This document shows, in pieces, positions 35,136 through 47,474 of a stretch of 64,000 nt of DNA. The DNA comes from Vermamoeba vermiformis (taxonomy: Eukaryota; Tubulinea; Echinamoebida). Below the pieces are notes generated by a model. That model was not told where the DNA came from. It made no database searches and saw only the letters and a program-made list of their open reading frames with translations. A program made the translations under genes and the position numbers. The DNA lies in NCBI GenBank assembly GCA_045837725.1, contig JBEWZL010000102.1, positions 62,001 to 126,000 of the forward strand, in the 5' to 3' direction. Position 1 is the stretch's first letter; each line of letters opens with the position of its first letter.

Positions 35136-35517
35136 TCTATTGATATGATCGCAGAAATAATATGAGGTCTTGTGGTGCAGCTGTTTAAAAGAAAGGTTGA
35201 AACAAAGAAAACTCGCACAAAAGCAAAAATTCACGAAAAGAGGGAGGCAATTTCAGGCCCAATTCAGTACACGATCAAATTAACTGCTTTTGTTTACTCT
35301 GGGACCACTCTGATAATAACGATAGGACCCTGAGCTCAGTCGGTCTATCGTAACAATCGGTTTTGTTGCACCGTGCCCATCCGTAAACATTTTGCCGTAG
35401 TAACGCTTAGGATTGGCATTAAACCATCCTATTTCGCTTTGTGTGTTTCGTCTTGTGGAGTCGGGTGATGTAAATTGTAATCTTGGCTTTGACGTTTCAA
35501 ATTTACAAGCGCCAGAA
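35136..35517. promoter_or_regulatory. Divergent promoter region, p62-like / FBXO3-like
   Basis: 382 bp between start codons of two genes pointing away from each other, both linked to ubiquitin. Open frames here continue upstream of the chosen starts and are probably untranslated leaders. A shared promoter is inferred from position. Confidence 0.4.
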
Positions 35518-37809
35518 ATGGAACACAACAAATCTGGGCAACTGCGCCGATCTTGGGACGACTTACCGCAAGACGCGCTATTCTTTATTTTTTCGTACTT
35601 GGAGCCAGTAGAATTAGCGCATATAGTGTCGAGTGTTTGCAGATCATGGAACGCGGTAGCGAATCACAACGAGATTTGGCGCCCGAAGTGTATAGAAATG
35701 TGTTTGCACAATCCCCTTAATTCTAGCAATGGATTACTATTCAAGGAGCAATATACTGCCTGGTATAAAGAGTTTTCACGTTACACAGATGTCTATCCCA
35801 CGATCAAGCCGCTGTTCGATCGCTTTCAAACTTGGGCAAGAGGACATATCCCAAGAATGCTAAAGACGTTTGAACCTGGCGCTACTGAAAGCCGTTTAGC
35901 TAAAGAAGAAGGACAAATTGCAAGCGATTTTAGCTTTCCGAAAGGTAAAAAAATTTACGAAAATTAATAATCAATAGCTATGTTCTGGCTAATACTAATT
36001 ATAATATATGCAATGATATTCTTATTGACACGAAAAATTCAAATTTATTGGATCGTTAGTAACAGATTTCTTCTAGATGTACGTTGTTGGCTTCGGCTGT
36101 CAGATGGTCAGCGCATGGATAGAGACGAAGATATTGGACTTGGCATGTTTGGTGAGTTATCCCGCCAATTTAATATCGCTCCAGCCAGATTTCCTTTGCT
36201 TGATCAAGGGACAGTTTCGCCAAAAGTCATTTTTGAAAATTTTTCCTCGCATTTGACGCTAATATAATATAATTATATTATACAAATTTATAATATTTAA
36301 TTTAGCCTAATAGTTCATTCCGATGTTTTATTTTTCGGATCGCGTGACACGTTAGATCTACAAACACTAATTGGGCTTGTATAGGCGGCTACTCTTTCTA
36401 CGATCACAAAGTATCATTGCACTTGTTGAATAGCGAACAAATTACCTCATTTCATAGCGTAAGTTCTCTTTATTAATGCTAAAACGATCCTCCAAGTCAC
36501 GAGTCAACACTTGTCCTCGGACAAAAAATTTGCCGTGCTGTCCAGTTCTAACAAATTTTAAACGCACGAGCCATTATATATTCATGTTAATATATATACA
36601 ATACTATTTTGTATCGATCAGCAATGGGACGTTTGATTAATTAATTTTTGTAGATCTTGCAACAAAAACTCGGCTCCAAACAGTGGATCAAGTGTGTAGT
36701 GCCGTTAGTCACTTCATTTAACAGTCGCAAAGTATATTTCATCGTCACCAAAGATTTGCCTAACGCTCCAAAGTACGTCATTCCTCATACTAAACTCAAA
36801 TTTACGTGCTTCAGTTCTTCTCGAATATTCCGCATAATATTGTTATAATAATAGCTATTAGAATTGATATAATATGTGCATATTATTAACGATTCGATTA
36901 TTTTTTAATTAGGGGCTCTTTGGTCGTACCAACAATGGGCTATAGAAGTTACATGCCGTTTGCCGAGTCATTTACCGGTACGCATTTACTAAATTCAAAA
37001 ATGTTAATAACAATTGATATTTATGGATCATATTGTCATATATTGGTTATAGCCTAATTTGGAATAGATAGTTGAATTTAACAATAATATTTTGCAGCGT
37101 TATTGGAAGATCATTTGGATCGATTAGAAAGCGGAGATTATAAGATTGAAGACGGCGAGATACAAATATTTCCTTTTTTGTCCGTCCCTGAAGCCGTCAC
37201 GCGCGGTGTTCGGATCAAGGCCAGTCCGCTGCTGATCTCTGAACGAACTCAACCCGAGACTGGAGAGTTCTTATGGGCCTATAGAATATTCATGTCTATG
37301 GACGAAGATCAAGACGCAAATGATAGTTGTCAATTAGTCTCGTAAGTAACATAATAATATTCATTAACAGATCTATTTATTTTTTTGATGCTCAATTTTA
37401 ATGCTTATATTTAGGCGCCATTGGATTATTACGGATGGCAATGGACATGTAGAGAATGTTCAGGGTCCTGGAGTCGTTGGTTTATATCCAAAAGTAAGTG
37501 TAGCAGATGCAGTCAGTTGCCGTTACACGAGTTTTCCTTATTTAGAAAATTTATCTAATTCAACTGTAGATGACTCCTGGAGCATTCTTCTTCTATGAAA
37601 GCTGTTGTCCGTTGAGCACGGTAAGCGGATCCATGGAAGGAACGTTCAAGATGCGCCGAAAAGACGGATTTGAGTTCGACGCGCAAGTTCCAAAGTTTGA
37701 ATTCAAGATTCCAAGCGTAATTCGATCAAAGAGGAAGGTAGATGCAATGAGCAATCAAGATAGTGGCTCTAATAATAACCCAAGTGCAGCTAAGAAACAA
37801 AAATTATAG
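35518..37809 (+). CDS. FBXO3: FBXO3-like F-box / SMI1 / ApaG protein
   Basis: Probable SCF ubiquitin-ligase receptor. Start at 35518 (MEHNKSGQLRRSWDDLPQDA). F-box: LPQDALFFIFSYLEPVELAH. Middle exons carry the SMI1/KNR4-like part (VRCWLRLSDGQRMDRDEDIG, GYSFYDHKVSLHLLN, GSLVVPTMGYRSYMPFAESF). The last exons form an ApaG domain: VTRGVRIKASPLLISERTQP, WAYRIFMSMDE, RHWIITDGNGHVENVQGPGV, VGLYPKMTPGAFFFYESCCP, GSMEGTFKMR. Domain order and length match animal FBXO3 and plant SKIP16. Eight or so exons. The Lys-rich C-terminus AAKKQKL could be a nuclear signal. Confidence 0.9.
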
Positions 37810-38232
37810 GTAGATTTTAAATTTCCATTTTAGTTGTCGTGGATGTAATTAAAAAAAGTGCAACTCTGTAGAGGGTTGCGTTTCAATAATATCTTTATAT
37901 GCAAATATCAATATAATCGTGGCAAGTTTAGCAGATCCATGTTTTAAATCATTTCTCCAATTTAAACGCCGCGTAATAGTTCTTTTTCTCGTATTGCATT
38001 AACTAAAAATTAATCAACTGATCCTGAAATCACAATACATTTTTATTAAGCACCTCAGCTGTCACTCGTCAAGCTGTTAAAATTTAAAGCTCAACGCAAA
38101 TTTCCTCCGCAATTAAAATTATTCTGATTCAATACGCGACCACAAATCTCCTTCAATTATATTATCGCAATATACTACGCGAGTATAGGCACGAGGGTTG
38201 AAGGAGTTTAAGCGAATAGAGAATCGTTTCAA
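37810..38232. other. Intergenic region
   Basis: 423 bp, AT-rich, holding the FBXO3 3' end and the upstream region of the surface protein. Nothing else seen. Confidence 0.35.
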
Positions 38233-39560
38233 ATGTTAACCAGATCCAGCCTGATAGTACCACTTTTGCTCGTGGTCTTAGCATTGAGAAGTAAGTAGAA
38301 ACTTCCACTCATCTACTAATTTATAGTGCTTGCCACTGACTATTATTATAGTTAACTCGCAGCCTATTCCGAAGTCAGGATGGGAAGTTCTTAATGTCGC
38401 AAGTGTGCCCACAGGAGGATATCCGTTCGCTCGCGTAACGACTTTCAACAATGGTGATTATATTGTAGTTTATCCTATTGTCGATGTCGGTGCAAACTCG
38501 ACTATAGTCGCGCAAATATACGCAGCGAATGGAACCTCAATTTATGGGGAAATTAAAGTTAGCGGATCCGGCAATTTTACCGCCCCAAACGTAATCGCCT
38601 TCTCAGATAATACGTAAGAACCTTATTAATATACTCCTATAATTATATTTTCATAGTATTAATGTCTTTTTGTGTCAGGTTTCTTGTAGCTTGGCGAGAC
38701 AACGCAAAGAATAATATTCTAGGAGTTCAATGCAATCCTGACGGCGTCCAAAATACAGCAGTATATATATTGGACCATGTATCTTTACCACCTTCTACGC
38801 CTAATGTAAGTTTCTTATCTGAACTTTCAGATCGAGAGCACAAGGATAAATTTTTGAGTACTCAAGATTCGCAGGCAACGGCCCGAGAATTTTGTGCATG
38901 TATTTTCTATGCAATATCGATGTAAATCAACTTAAATTTACTTTGATTACTGATGATTTAATATTTAGGAACCTTTCGAGCTGTTACGCGTCGTTAATGA
39001 CGATTATATTATTGGCTACGTCAGTGGAACTCAACTCACTTACAAGCATTTCGCTTCTAAGCAAACATCGACCATTTATATCATGACTAATAGCGCTGGG
39101 TCCTTAACTGTAAGTCATTGCAACTATTTTTTTTTATCTCCAGATTTGGCGTTAATTAATTGATTCACAGAACCCTCACGCGACCATCATCGCGGATGCT
39201 TCCGGTCAAGTCGCCTATTACATTCATGAACGATCAAATTCAGGCACCGAATCGCTTTACGTGTTCCGCTACGTGGTCGCAGATCGCAACGGTCCATCGA
39301 TGGAAGTCGTGTTCAACAACGCCGTGCCGAGCTATCCTATTCCAGTAGTCACCACCGATCAGACTGTATTCTCAGCCCTATTCACTAACACCCCTACCAT
39401 TGGTGCTCGTACTGTTCAACGTAAGTGGTCAAAGTTTGGTCAACGTTCGGTCAAACAATGACTTGACACGTAACGCACAATAGCCTGTTAATTTGGTCAT
39501 TGTCCCGTCTCTTGCAGAATTTTATTACTTACATTTAAATGAATTTTAGTTTTTGGTTTT

Positions 39561-39592
<32 letters not shown>

Positions 39593-39596
39593 GGGG

Positions 39597-39633
<37 letters not shown>

Positions 39634-41497
39634 CTTGACTGTCAACATGTCAAAAATGTCACGTGTCAAACTAATTTTGGTTTATTATTGCAGATGTCAC
39701 AATTGACGTGCCTAATTACCGCGTGACTGGAAACTACACAATTGTCAGCAACAAGACGCAGAACAGCGATATGGGCCACGCGGTGCATTTGGGCCAAGAT
39801 TACATTATTGCCGCGTACCTTGGCACTCGCGATGGAACGACAGGTCTCATTTGTAAGTACAGCTCTCTTTGCATCCTTTGAATGCTTTCATAACGCATGC
39901 CATTAGATCGAACGACGCGTGTCATGAATGGCGGAGCTTATGCCGCAGTATACGGCCCCGAATTGATGGGTAAGTTTAGATACATTTTTAATTATTAAAA
40001 GTTTACTAAGGTGGTTATTTTATAGATTCAAATGTCAATGCTTATGGTCCTCGAATGATCGTGAGTGGATCTGACGTGATAGTCATTGCCAAAGATCGAT
40101 CGACAGGCAACATTATCCGTCGAGTGCTGACCTTCTGTGGCAACGGCATTGCTGACGCTGGTGAAGAGTGTGACGGCACTGAGTTCTGCAGCACTGAATG
40201 CAAGTGCACGATGGGCACAGCGGGCGTGAATGGCCAGTGCGTGCCACGTAAGTCACCGGTTGTCGCGTGTAAATAATATTAGCCACTAACTCGTGCGTAG
40301 AATGTGGCGATGGAGCGGTACTTGGCAGCGAAGAGTGCGACGGCGGTGACAAATGCACGCAATGTCACTGCGATGCGGGATACAAGCCCTACTCGCCCGC
40401 TCAAGCAGGATGTCAAGCACTGCCCACAGACTATGTCGGTAGTTTTGGCCCCGTTCTTGACTGCATTGACATCACGAGCACCACGTACAAGTTGTATTTT
40501 AGTTTCAACAATCAAGACGGCTTCTATCAAACTATTCCTTACGGCGACAAGAACCTCATCACACCATCGAGTTACGGCGTAAGTACCGCGCTTAAGAATA
40601 GTGCCTCGAACTTACTCTTGTGCTTCAGAGCGACAGACCAACGGGATTTCCAGCGGGTCAGAGTCTGACTTACCCGTCATCGCCTTACGTCCTCACGGTA
40701 CCTTCGTCACTCACTTCACTCGCTTGGCAACTGAACGATAAGCGATTGAATATTGATCTCACTGACGCACAAAAGTTGGCTTGCCCGACAAGTAAGTCAA
40801 GTTAGATCTTTAAGGTGTCACCTTTTAGTTTGACACGTGTCATTTTAAGGTGTCAAAGCAGCTATCAAACTAGAATCAGTGACACAAATCAACCAAGATT
40901 TCGTGTCAGAATTACTTATCAACTTGGCTGCCACGTAAGTACTGTCGTAAAAAATGGCCAATGGCCAGCTCGCTAACTTTGTGTATTAGTTACAATATCT
41001 CGCCTTCGAGATTAAGCGCTACTTACGAAGAGACTCCTACAAATAGATCATTGGTAACATACGGCTACGTAATTAATACTACGATCGACTCGGGTAAGTT
41101 ACAACCACACTCGATGTAGATCTGGATCTAACTGATCTTGCTTTTTTATAGACCCGAGCGGAGTATCATCAGCCGATGCCTTATCGTAAGTATATATAAA
41201 TATACATATAAGATGTAGGAATTAGCTAATTTCATGCCAGTAATTTGGTCGAAGATTTCAAGAACAGCTCGACAGCAGCAGATGTGAACGACAAGCTGAC
41301 TGAAGGCTTAGAAGAGAATAACCCTCGCATTAAAGAGATCACACCCACACCTATTGAAACACGTGGTACCTCGTATGAACCTGTCGCGTATTTGGCGCCT
41401 GTTGGAGTGGATGTAGCTTCGTCTTCTTCGACGTATTGTCCTTCAATAATCATGATCTTTGGTGCGATGGCGTTCTCTTTAATGCACTTATTGTAAA
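38233..41497 (+). CDS. Secreted, probably GPI-anchored Cys-rich surface protein
   Basis: Start at 38233, signal peptide MLTRSSLIVPLLLVVLALR split from the mature part by an intron. The N-terminal half is beta-rich and resembles tandem repeats about the variable lipoprotein-like theme (GGYPFARVTTFNNGDYIVVY, IIADASGQVAYYIHE, VIVSGSDVIVIAKDRSTG). A Cys-rich segment with two CGxG-ECDG units follows (CGNGIADAGEECDG; CGDGAVLGSEECDGG), as in Myxococcus-type/DUF4215 repeats. The C-terminus ends in a Ser run and a hydrophobic tail (CPSIIMIFGAMAFSLMHLL) fitting a GPI-attachment signal. About 14 exons. Adhesion or surface role is inferred. Confidence 0.7.
39562..39633. repeat. Homopolymer palindrome T30-G5-T20-A17
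   Basis: Within the intron 39421 to about 39693, a run of about 30 T, five G, 20 T and then 17 A. The T20/A17 junction is a perfect loop-less inverted repeat, unlike anything else in the window. Confidence 0.9.
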
Positions 41498-41712
41498 ATA
41501 GAATGTAAGGAGTACAATGTAAATAAATACAAACTTTCAATTCATTAAGGTCAAACTTTGGTCAAACAAAAGGGTGTCTCAATCCTGTCAGTGTGAATTA
41601 CTATTAATTAAATATTATTGGCTGTTCCTACGACAACAATTCTTCGAATTTCTAAGGCCTGCGCACCACAAAAAGAATCGATCAGATTTGACATTTTAAC
41701 TTACTTCCGACA

Positions 41713-42572
41713 ATGTGGTCAAATCAACCGAATCAACCTAGAATAGTTATCAATATGGGTGGCAATAATGGCCAGCCACAGCAAGGCGGCTTTAATCCGT
41801 TCTCCGTCTTCGATCCAAATGGATTCAATCCGTTTGCCATGTTCAACAATATGCCGAATAGTCCTTTTGGCCAGAGAAATGTTCAAATAAATATGAATGG
41901 TCAGCCCTTCCCCAATATGAACGTCCAGATGCCTCAACAACAAAACTTCATGAATAATAACAATGTAAATCCGCAACAGCAAGCTCCTCAACAACCCTTC
42001 GCCGCTAATCAAGGAATGTCTATTAATCTCCCGAATATTTCCATCAACATTAATGGAAATGGCAACAATTCCAACCCTAACGTCGAAGTACCCGATCCAG
42101 TCCCCAATTCACCTTCGGAAGACTCGAGTTCTGATGATGCTGAACACACTCCCAACGTAGAACCAACCGATGATATTCCAGATGACGAAGATAGACCCAA
42201 TTGGGAGTTTTACAGAGGAGATCAAGAACCTTCCAACGCTGAGTTCAATTTCAACATTAATAGTGGGGTGCCTATTAACATCACTACGAATGGAAACGTT
42301 ACTTTCACGTCTAATGGTGTCGGCAATGCTCCCCATACCCATCATACGTCAATTCCAAAGAACCCAATGACGGATCCGATGAACCCCATGAACCCAACGA
42401 GTCCATTTAATCACTAATCCCCACTAATCCTAATAGCCCCTTAAATCCGAACAATCCTAATAGTCATCTTCATCCTAACAACCCGCACAACATGAATAAT
42501 CCGAACGGGATCTTCCAAAGCAATAGGCGTCATCACCAACAGCAGCAGCAGCAACAGCAGCAGCGGCAACAC

Positions 42573-42603
<31 letters not shown>

Positions 42604-42749
42604 GGCAACACCAACAACAGCAACAACAACAACAACAATTTCTTAGAAATCAGCAACAGATGAATCAAATGCACCAGCAGAACGCTCAACGGATGCACCA
42701 ACAAATGACAATGCCCAGACCTCCGCCACCTCCTGTTTTCCGAAAATAA
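41713..42749 (+). CDS. Asn/Gln/Pro-rich protein, paralogue 1
   Basis: Exon 1 41713-42347 (MWSNQPNQPRIVINMGGNNG; NPF and NNN rich; acidic EDSSSDDAEH segment), probable intron 42348-42436 (donor GTCAAT, acceptor CCTAATAG with CTAAT branch-like copies), exon 2 42437-42749 (PLNPNNPNSHLHPNN, three Q-runs interrupted by RQH, ending PPPPPVFRK). Without splicing, exon 1 stops at 42417 and exon 2 lies in another frame; the same arrangement in the next gene supports the intron. Prion-like composition, function unknown. Confidence 0.6.
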
Positions 42750-42945
42750 GCCACAATCCTTTTGTATAATCCATGTTAGTATATTTGAGCATAAAGTATT
42801 CTTTAAATCCAGCCATGAGTTCAAGTTTAGAAATCTCCGAGACGATCCCATTCAATTTTTTCAGTCGCCTTTCTGTCACTTTGTGATTGAATAAATACGT
42901 ATTCATTGAAGGCCACAATTCAGCTATTATCGTTAAGTAATAGCT

Positions 42946-43736
42946 ATGGGCAATGTCAATGCTTCCTCGAATCGTGATCCGCTTGGAGGACGGCGCATTG
43001 TAATCGTGTCACAGAATGGCGCCGTCACTATTGATGGCCAGCCTATTACACCTGAACAATTTCAACAATTACAGCAAAATATGAATTTCAACGTTGCATA
43101 TCCGCCTAATAACAATAATAATTTTAATATTTCCAGTAATAATTTAGAACCTTCGGCACCAGCAGCAGATCAGGACTCAAACGATGATAGTGACAGCGAC
43201 AGCTATTATTCGGATAGTGATATTGAAGAAGAAGGCATTAATTATGCAAATTTTGTCGAAGAACCCAACGGTAATCCAGATTTACCTGAAGGCGTCAATG
43301 TAAATATTCATTTTGAAGAGCAACAACAACAACAGGCGTACCTGTTATTATATTCGGAAATTCCTCTACCTTCCACCGAACCCACCACCATCCGCGTCCA
43401 CCTCCAATCCACCGCCCTGCGCATATGGATCCTAACAATCCAAGCCATCCAAACCACCCTAATAATCTGAATAACCCCAATGGCGTGTTTCAGACAAACA
43501 TGCGAAATACGGAACGGCAACTACGCCAAGACAGGGAGCGCATTCAACAACAGACCCATCGCAACATCCAGCAAATGAACCAGACTCATCAACGAATCAT
43601 CACGGAGCGACTCAACAATGAGCAGTGGAATCGAGATTTTCAAGCGCAAACTCGTCGCATTCAACAGCAGAACAATCCATATCGCCCTCCTCCTGCGCCA
43701 AGACCAAATCCACCGCCAGTCTTCCGTCGACGATAG
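42946..43736 (+). CDS. Asn/Gln/Pro-rich protein, paralogue 2
   Basis: Exon 1 42946-43337 (MGNVNASSNRDPLGGRRIVI ... SDSDSYYSDSDIEEEG ... NIHFEEQQQQQ), intron 43338-43444 (donor GTACCT), exon 2 43445-43736 (HPNHPNNLNNPNGVFQTNMR, coiled RQDRERIQQQ region, ending PPPVFRRR). The splice restores one frame of about 227 codons. It shares with paralogue 1 the N-terminal IVI(S/N) strand, the acidic middle, the NNPNG(I/V)FQ(S/T)N motif and the Pro-rich end with VFR. Function unknown. Confidence 0.65.
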
Positions 43737-43942
43737 TTCTAAGAAAATCCATTGCTATACTATATAAATATAATGTAACGATTTGTATGTAATGTTAGTA
43801 AATAACAACTGTTAATAGTGTCAATAAGACTGGACGAGAAAACTCGAGGTGAGATCCGGCTAAACTCTAAGAGGATATTTAATACAGAACTAATAGTAAC
43901 AAGCATACCATGGCCTATATTAGGCACACTAGGCGGGCCTAT

Positions 43943-44971
43943 TTAAAAGCACGTCAAGCAGCAGCCATAAGTCGTGTTGCTGCATTGCGAGCCCAAGCAC
44001 CAAGAGCCACCAAAACGTTCCATTTGACTGCGCTTGTATCGCTCGACATTGTCACGAACCATCTCTTGGATCTGGGGATTAGAGTTCAGTCTGGGCTGGT
44101 AATCGGTCTTTTGGGGTGCGGGAGGCGTCACTGGACACAGGGTAGGTACGCCGAGACATCGGTCTGTCACGTATTGGGTGCATTGGCCGCACGAGCACTT
44201 GGTCGAGCAGAAACCAATTTGATTACAAATCTTATCGGCACTCTCGCCCACTATAGCGCACATTAGGTTATATGTATAAGGCTTTATACTAAGACTAGAA
44301 AAAAGCGTTGAAATTACGGATCGCGAAACAATTGAATTCTTTTAAGAATTTTACTTTGAATGTGCTCAATTTAATTATTATAATCTTGATGATATTTATA
44401 AGATATTTATACGTACTAGTAATCCATTTGACAATATCTTCGCAGACGTAGCCGATAATGAAATCGCAGAGGACGTCCAATGGAGGAGGAAGAGCCTGTA
44501 ACGAGCAAAAGTGATTAAAATCATCTTGTTTATCTTGTTATGATTATTGAGTAGTCTACTTACTTTGCAAGCAGCACTGCAACCGTAATCTGGAATAAAT
44601 AAAAAATTTATGATAATGGTTACGCTTAATTGTGCAATCAATATTACTAATATAATTATATTTGATTCATACAGTGCTCTTAGATCAACCAAAAATAATT
44701 CTATAAATATAGAAATTCATGTTGAGTATTTTACCTTCGACCATTCCAACTACTTCAACACAGCCCTCGCAAATATTAAAGCTTTGAAATTTAGTCTTGC
44801 TTAATTCCGCATATTTATCGACCTATTTATTTAGGTTAATCATTAACGTCGGATCTTTGGTCATGATCAAGCGCTTACAACGAGCTTTTGGCCTTCTAAT
44901 GTGCTTGATTGAGCACTATAAGTGCAAGCAACAATCACAATTAATGTAATGAATAAGGAGTATGAGGACAT
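43943..44971 (-). CDS. Secreted saposin-B-like protein with Cys-rich tail
   Basis: Start at 44971 with signal peptide MSSYSLFITLIVIVACTYSA. Small exons encode ICEGCVEVVGMVE, DYGCSAACK, ALPPPLDVLCDFIIGYVCED and GESADKICNQIGFC: six Cys in saposin-B spacing (CxxC ... C ... C ... C ... C). The last exon adds STKCSCGQCTQYVTDRC and a further Cys-rich end (CLGSQCSNTTYGCCLTCF). Saposin-like proteins bind lipids or form pores (amoebapores) or act in lysosomes; which applies here is not shown. Five exons, all in frame. Confidence 0.75.
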
Positions 44972-45286
44972 TTGTGGTTGCAAACGTTCAAGAAAAATGA
45001 TCGACTGAAATTGCAACGAGAAGACAAAAATGTGCTCGGAGCTCCGGGATAAAGCCGTTAAATTGAATCGTGTACTATTAACTACATTAGGACACTATTC
45101 TTTCATGCATTTCATCGGTTAAAGTTGAAATTTTAATAAATAGTCTATGTACAGGTCAAGATCTTCGTTCTAAAACTACCGAAAAGATTACAAGTGATAT
45201 TAGTATATTATTACATTGGTATTGTATGTTCTTATGTACAAGTCAATACTGAATAGTGCGAGGTGGCATAAATAAAGTGGATCTAT
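44972..45286. other. Intergenic region
   Basis: 315 bp between the saposin-like start and the TMEM86 stop. Nothing recognised. Confidence 0.35.
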
Positions 45287-46441
45287 CTACATGACTTCAA
45301 CCAAATGATGGTCAAACTTGATGTGGTGCAAGTTAAATACGGTGCCCCATGCAATCAACATCTGTATAATTATATGCGTTAATATAATTACATTGCAGAA
45401 GCGCGTGCCGAACATTAAAGAGGAAAAATTTTCCGATCGGAAAAACAAGCTTACCTGAGCGAGGTAGTACGTCGTTAAAATCATGCCGGAAGCATAAGGA
45501 ATCTCCTTAAAGAACATATCCCAAGCTAGGATGGAGTCTGCAAATAATTTGACGGTTAGAAAGTCGTTCTACCACATCCGACAGATCCGCGACCTCGTGC
45601 TTACCTGAAATTGCAAATAAGAACGCTCCAACAGCTACATAAGGATATTCCCGTCCAGCAGCAAGGTCAAAATTAATTGCCGTGACAAGCATGCCTATAG
45701 AGTTGAGTTAGTTAAGCTCGATCACGACGCTTCAGAGAAAAGGATCAGAACTTACAAGCAAGAATAATGCTGTAGATTAGGATTGGCACGAGGAACTTGC
45801 GACCTTTAGGCTTGCTTCTGAACGAATGAGTCAACACAGCAACATACGCGAGCAACACAGTCATAATTCCTCCGAGCAGGTATGGATGCATGACCCACGG
45901 AACCATCAACGTGAATCCAACGAAATATAAGACATGTCCAATTAAGAACGCGATCAAGCCCTAAATAAAAAATCAGAGGTTAATATTCTGAAAGTCTAAA
46001 CATTTTCGATCGCAAGGCTCATAATATTAGCCTTATACATGATAATTTGTAGTAAAACTGGCAATAATATGACCAAATGGAAACAATGGAAATCAATTTA
46101 ACGGGTAGACGTGAGGGTTCACTGAGTTTTCGGGGATTCGTCTCCAAGTTTAAAAAATAAATTCAGGGCTTTACCTGCAAGAAAAGCGTCGGGAATAATA
46201 GCAAAATATCTCCAATAAGTCCAAATATCAGGCCCGATACAATGAAAGTGTAGAGGAAAGTGTGGAAATTAACATTGCTGAAGAGGCGCATGATCAGCTC
46301 TATATTGAAGAGAGGCGAGAGCAAGATCATGATAGGGAGTGGCTTCGTATAGTAGTATGCCTTGGGGTAATAGACCTTTGAGAAGATCGACAGTGCGCCA
46401 GTGGGAATGATCAGAGCCAACAGATTAGTCCACTCAAACAT
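45287..46441 (-). CDS. TMEM86: TMEM86/YhhN-family lysoplasmalogenase
   Basis: Integral membrane hydrolase family that cleaves the vinyl ether of lysoplasmalogens. Start at 46441 (MFEWTNLLALIIPTGALSIF). Five exons give about eight hydrophobic helices. Family signatures are the acidic GLIGDILLLFP, IGHVLYFVGF and FAISDSILAWD motifs, the last two assembled across introns. Length near 225 residues is usual for the family. The C-terminus HHLVEVM is soluble. Confidence 0.88.
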
Positions 46442-47474
46442 GGTGTAAGATCGTTATTTCTCCAGGGCAATTCTTCGTTTTGATCTTTTGTGGTCGCAAT
46501 ACTTTGAGGCGTAGTATAAATGATCACATTGCCCGCCTGTCTTTTTTTTTGCATGTCGTTCAAATTTTTTTTGCGCATTGTAAGCGTGAACGCGCAGTTG
46601 CTTTGCACACCATAGAACTTGTATAAATTTCGGCTGCAATTACTCGTGTATACACTGTTCTGCCATGTCTTATCGAGGCTTGCTATGTTATTTGTTGCTC
46701 CACGAATCTGTTGGTCTGATTGAGGATTGACTCGATTTATTTAATAATCGTGGTAGGTGTACGTGACTCGTAGAATTTTTATAAATATCAATCGCTAGAG
46801 CTCGTCGTAATAACTGTTCCTTACATCCCTCAAAAATATTTTGGATTAAAAATTGCTTTCTCACTTACAGCAATTTATACCGTTTTGTAAACAAATTACG
46901 TAAATTCCTAGGAGGACAGCAGGAAATTCTGCACGACGAATTGTCTCGTCAGGCGACAGAGCCGCTTTTAGAAGGACGTTAACCTTTTCTGGTCCGGGTA
47001 TTCGGGCCCACATTAATTTTTATCTACCGTCCGAGGAGAGAAGTCCAGAATTTCGTAATCCTTTTGCTTCGTACTCCGTTACACTAATTAAAAGGTGAAA
47101 GAAGCACCGCAGAGCGCTGGGCTAGTACGTCATTGTCCATCCGCGCCTGGTCAACGCAATGAAAGTACGCGATGCTCGTCAACTTTGGTCTTTGTATAGT
47201 TACTAACATCCCCTTCACTTAGGTTGGATCCAGCAATAAGCAAAGAGAATTAAACCGCTGTTTAATATGGTTATAATTGCAAATCTCCCGTAATCTCCAA
47301 AACAATCTTTGCCAAGATTTCAACGCTCCACGTGGCAGTTCGGAGGTTTGTATTAATCTATATATTGCGGTTACTTAACGGAGTATTAATTTTAAATAAT
47401 TTTGTAACAGATCAACACACGACAAGAGTTGGTACAATTATTTTAGTATTATTCAATTACTCAAACGGTTGGTG
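46442..47474. other. Intergenic region with a GC-richer core
   Basis: About 1.0 kb without a supported gene. The part from about 46910 to 47220 is GC-richer than its flanks and lacks motifs I recognise. The right part is the RasGAP-gene promoter. Confidence 0.35.

Noticed and set aside
42492-42851. Leu-rich minus-strand frame opposite the Gln repeats
   Set aside because: Artefact of CAG/CAA repeats read on the other strand.
43910-44266. 118-codon plus-strand frame
   Set aside because: Complement of the Cys-rich last exon of the saposin-like gene.
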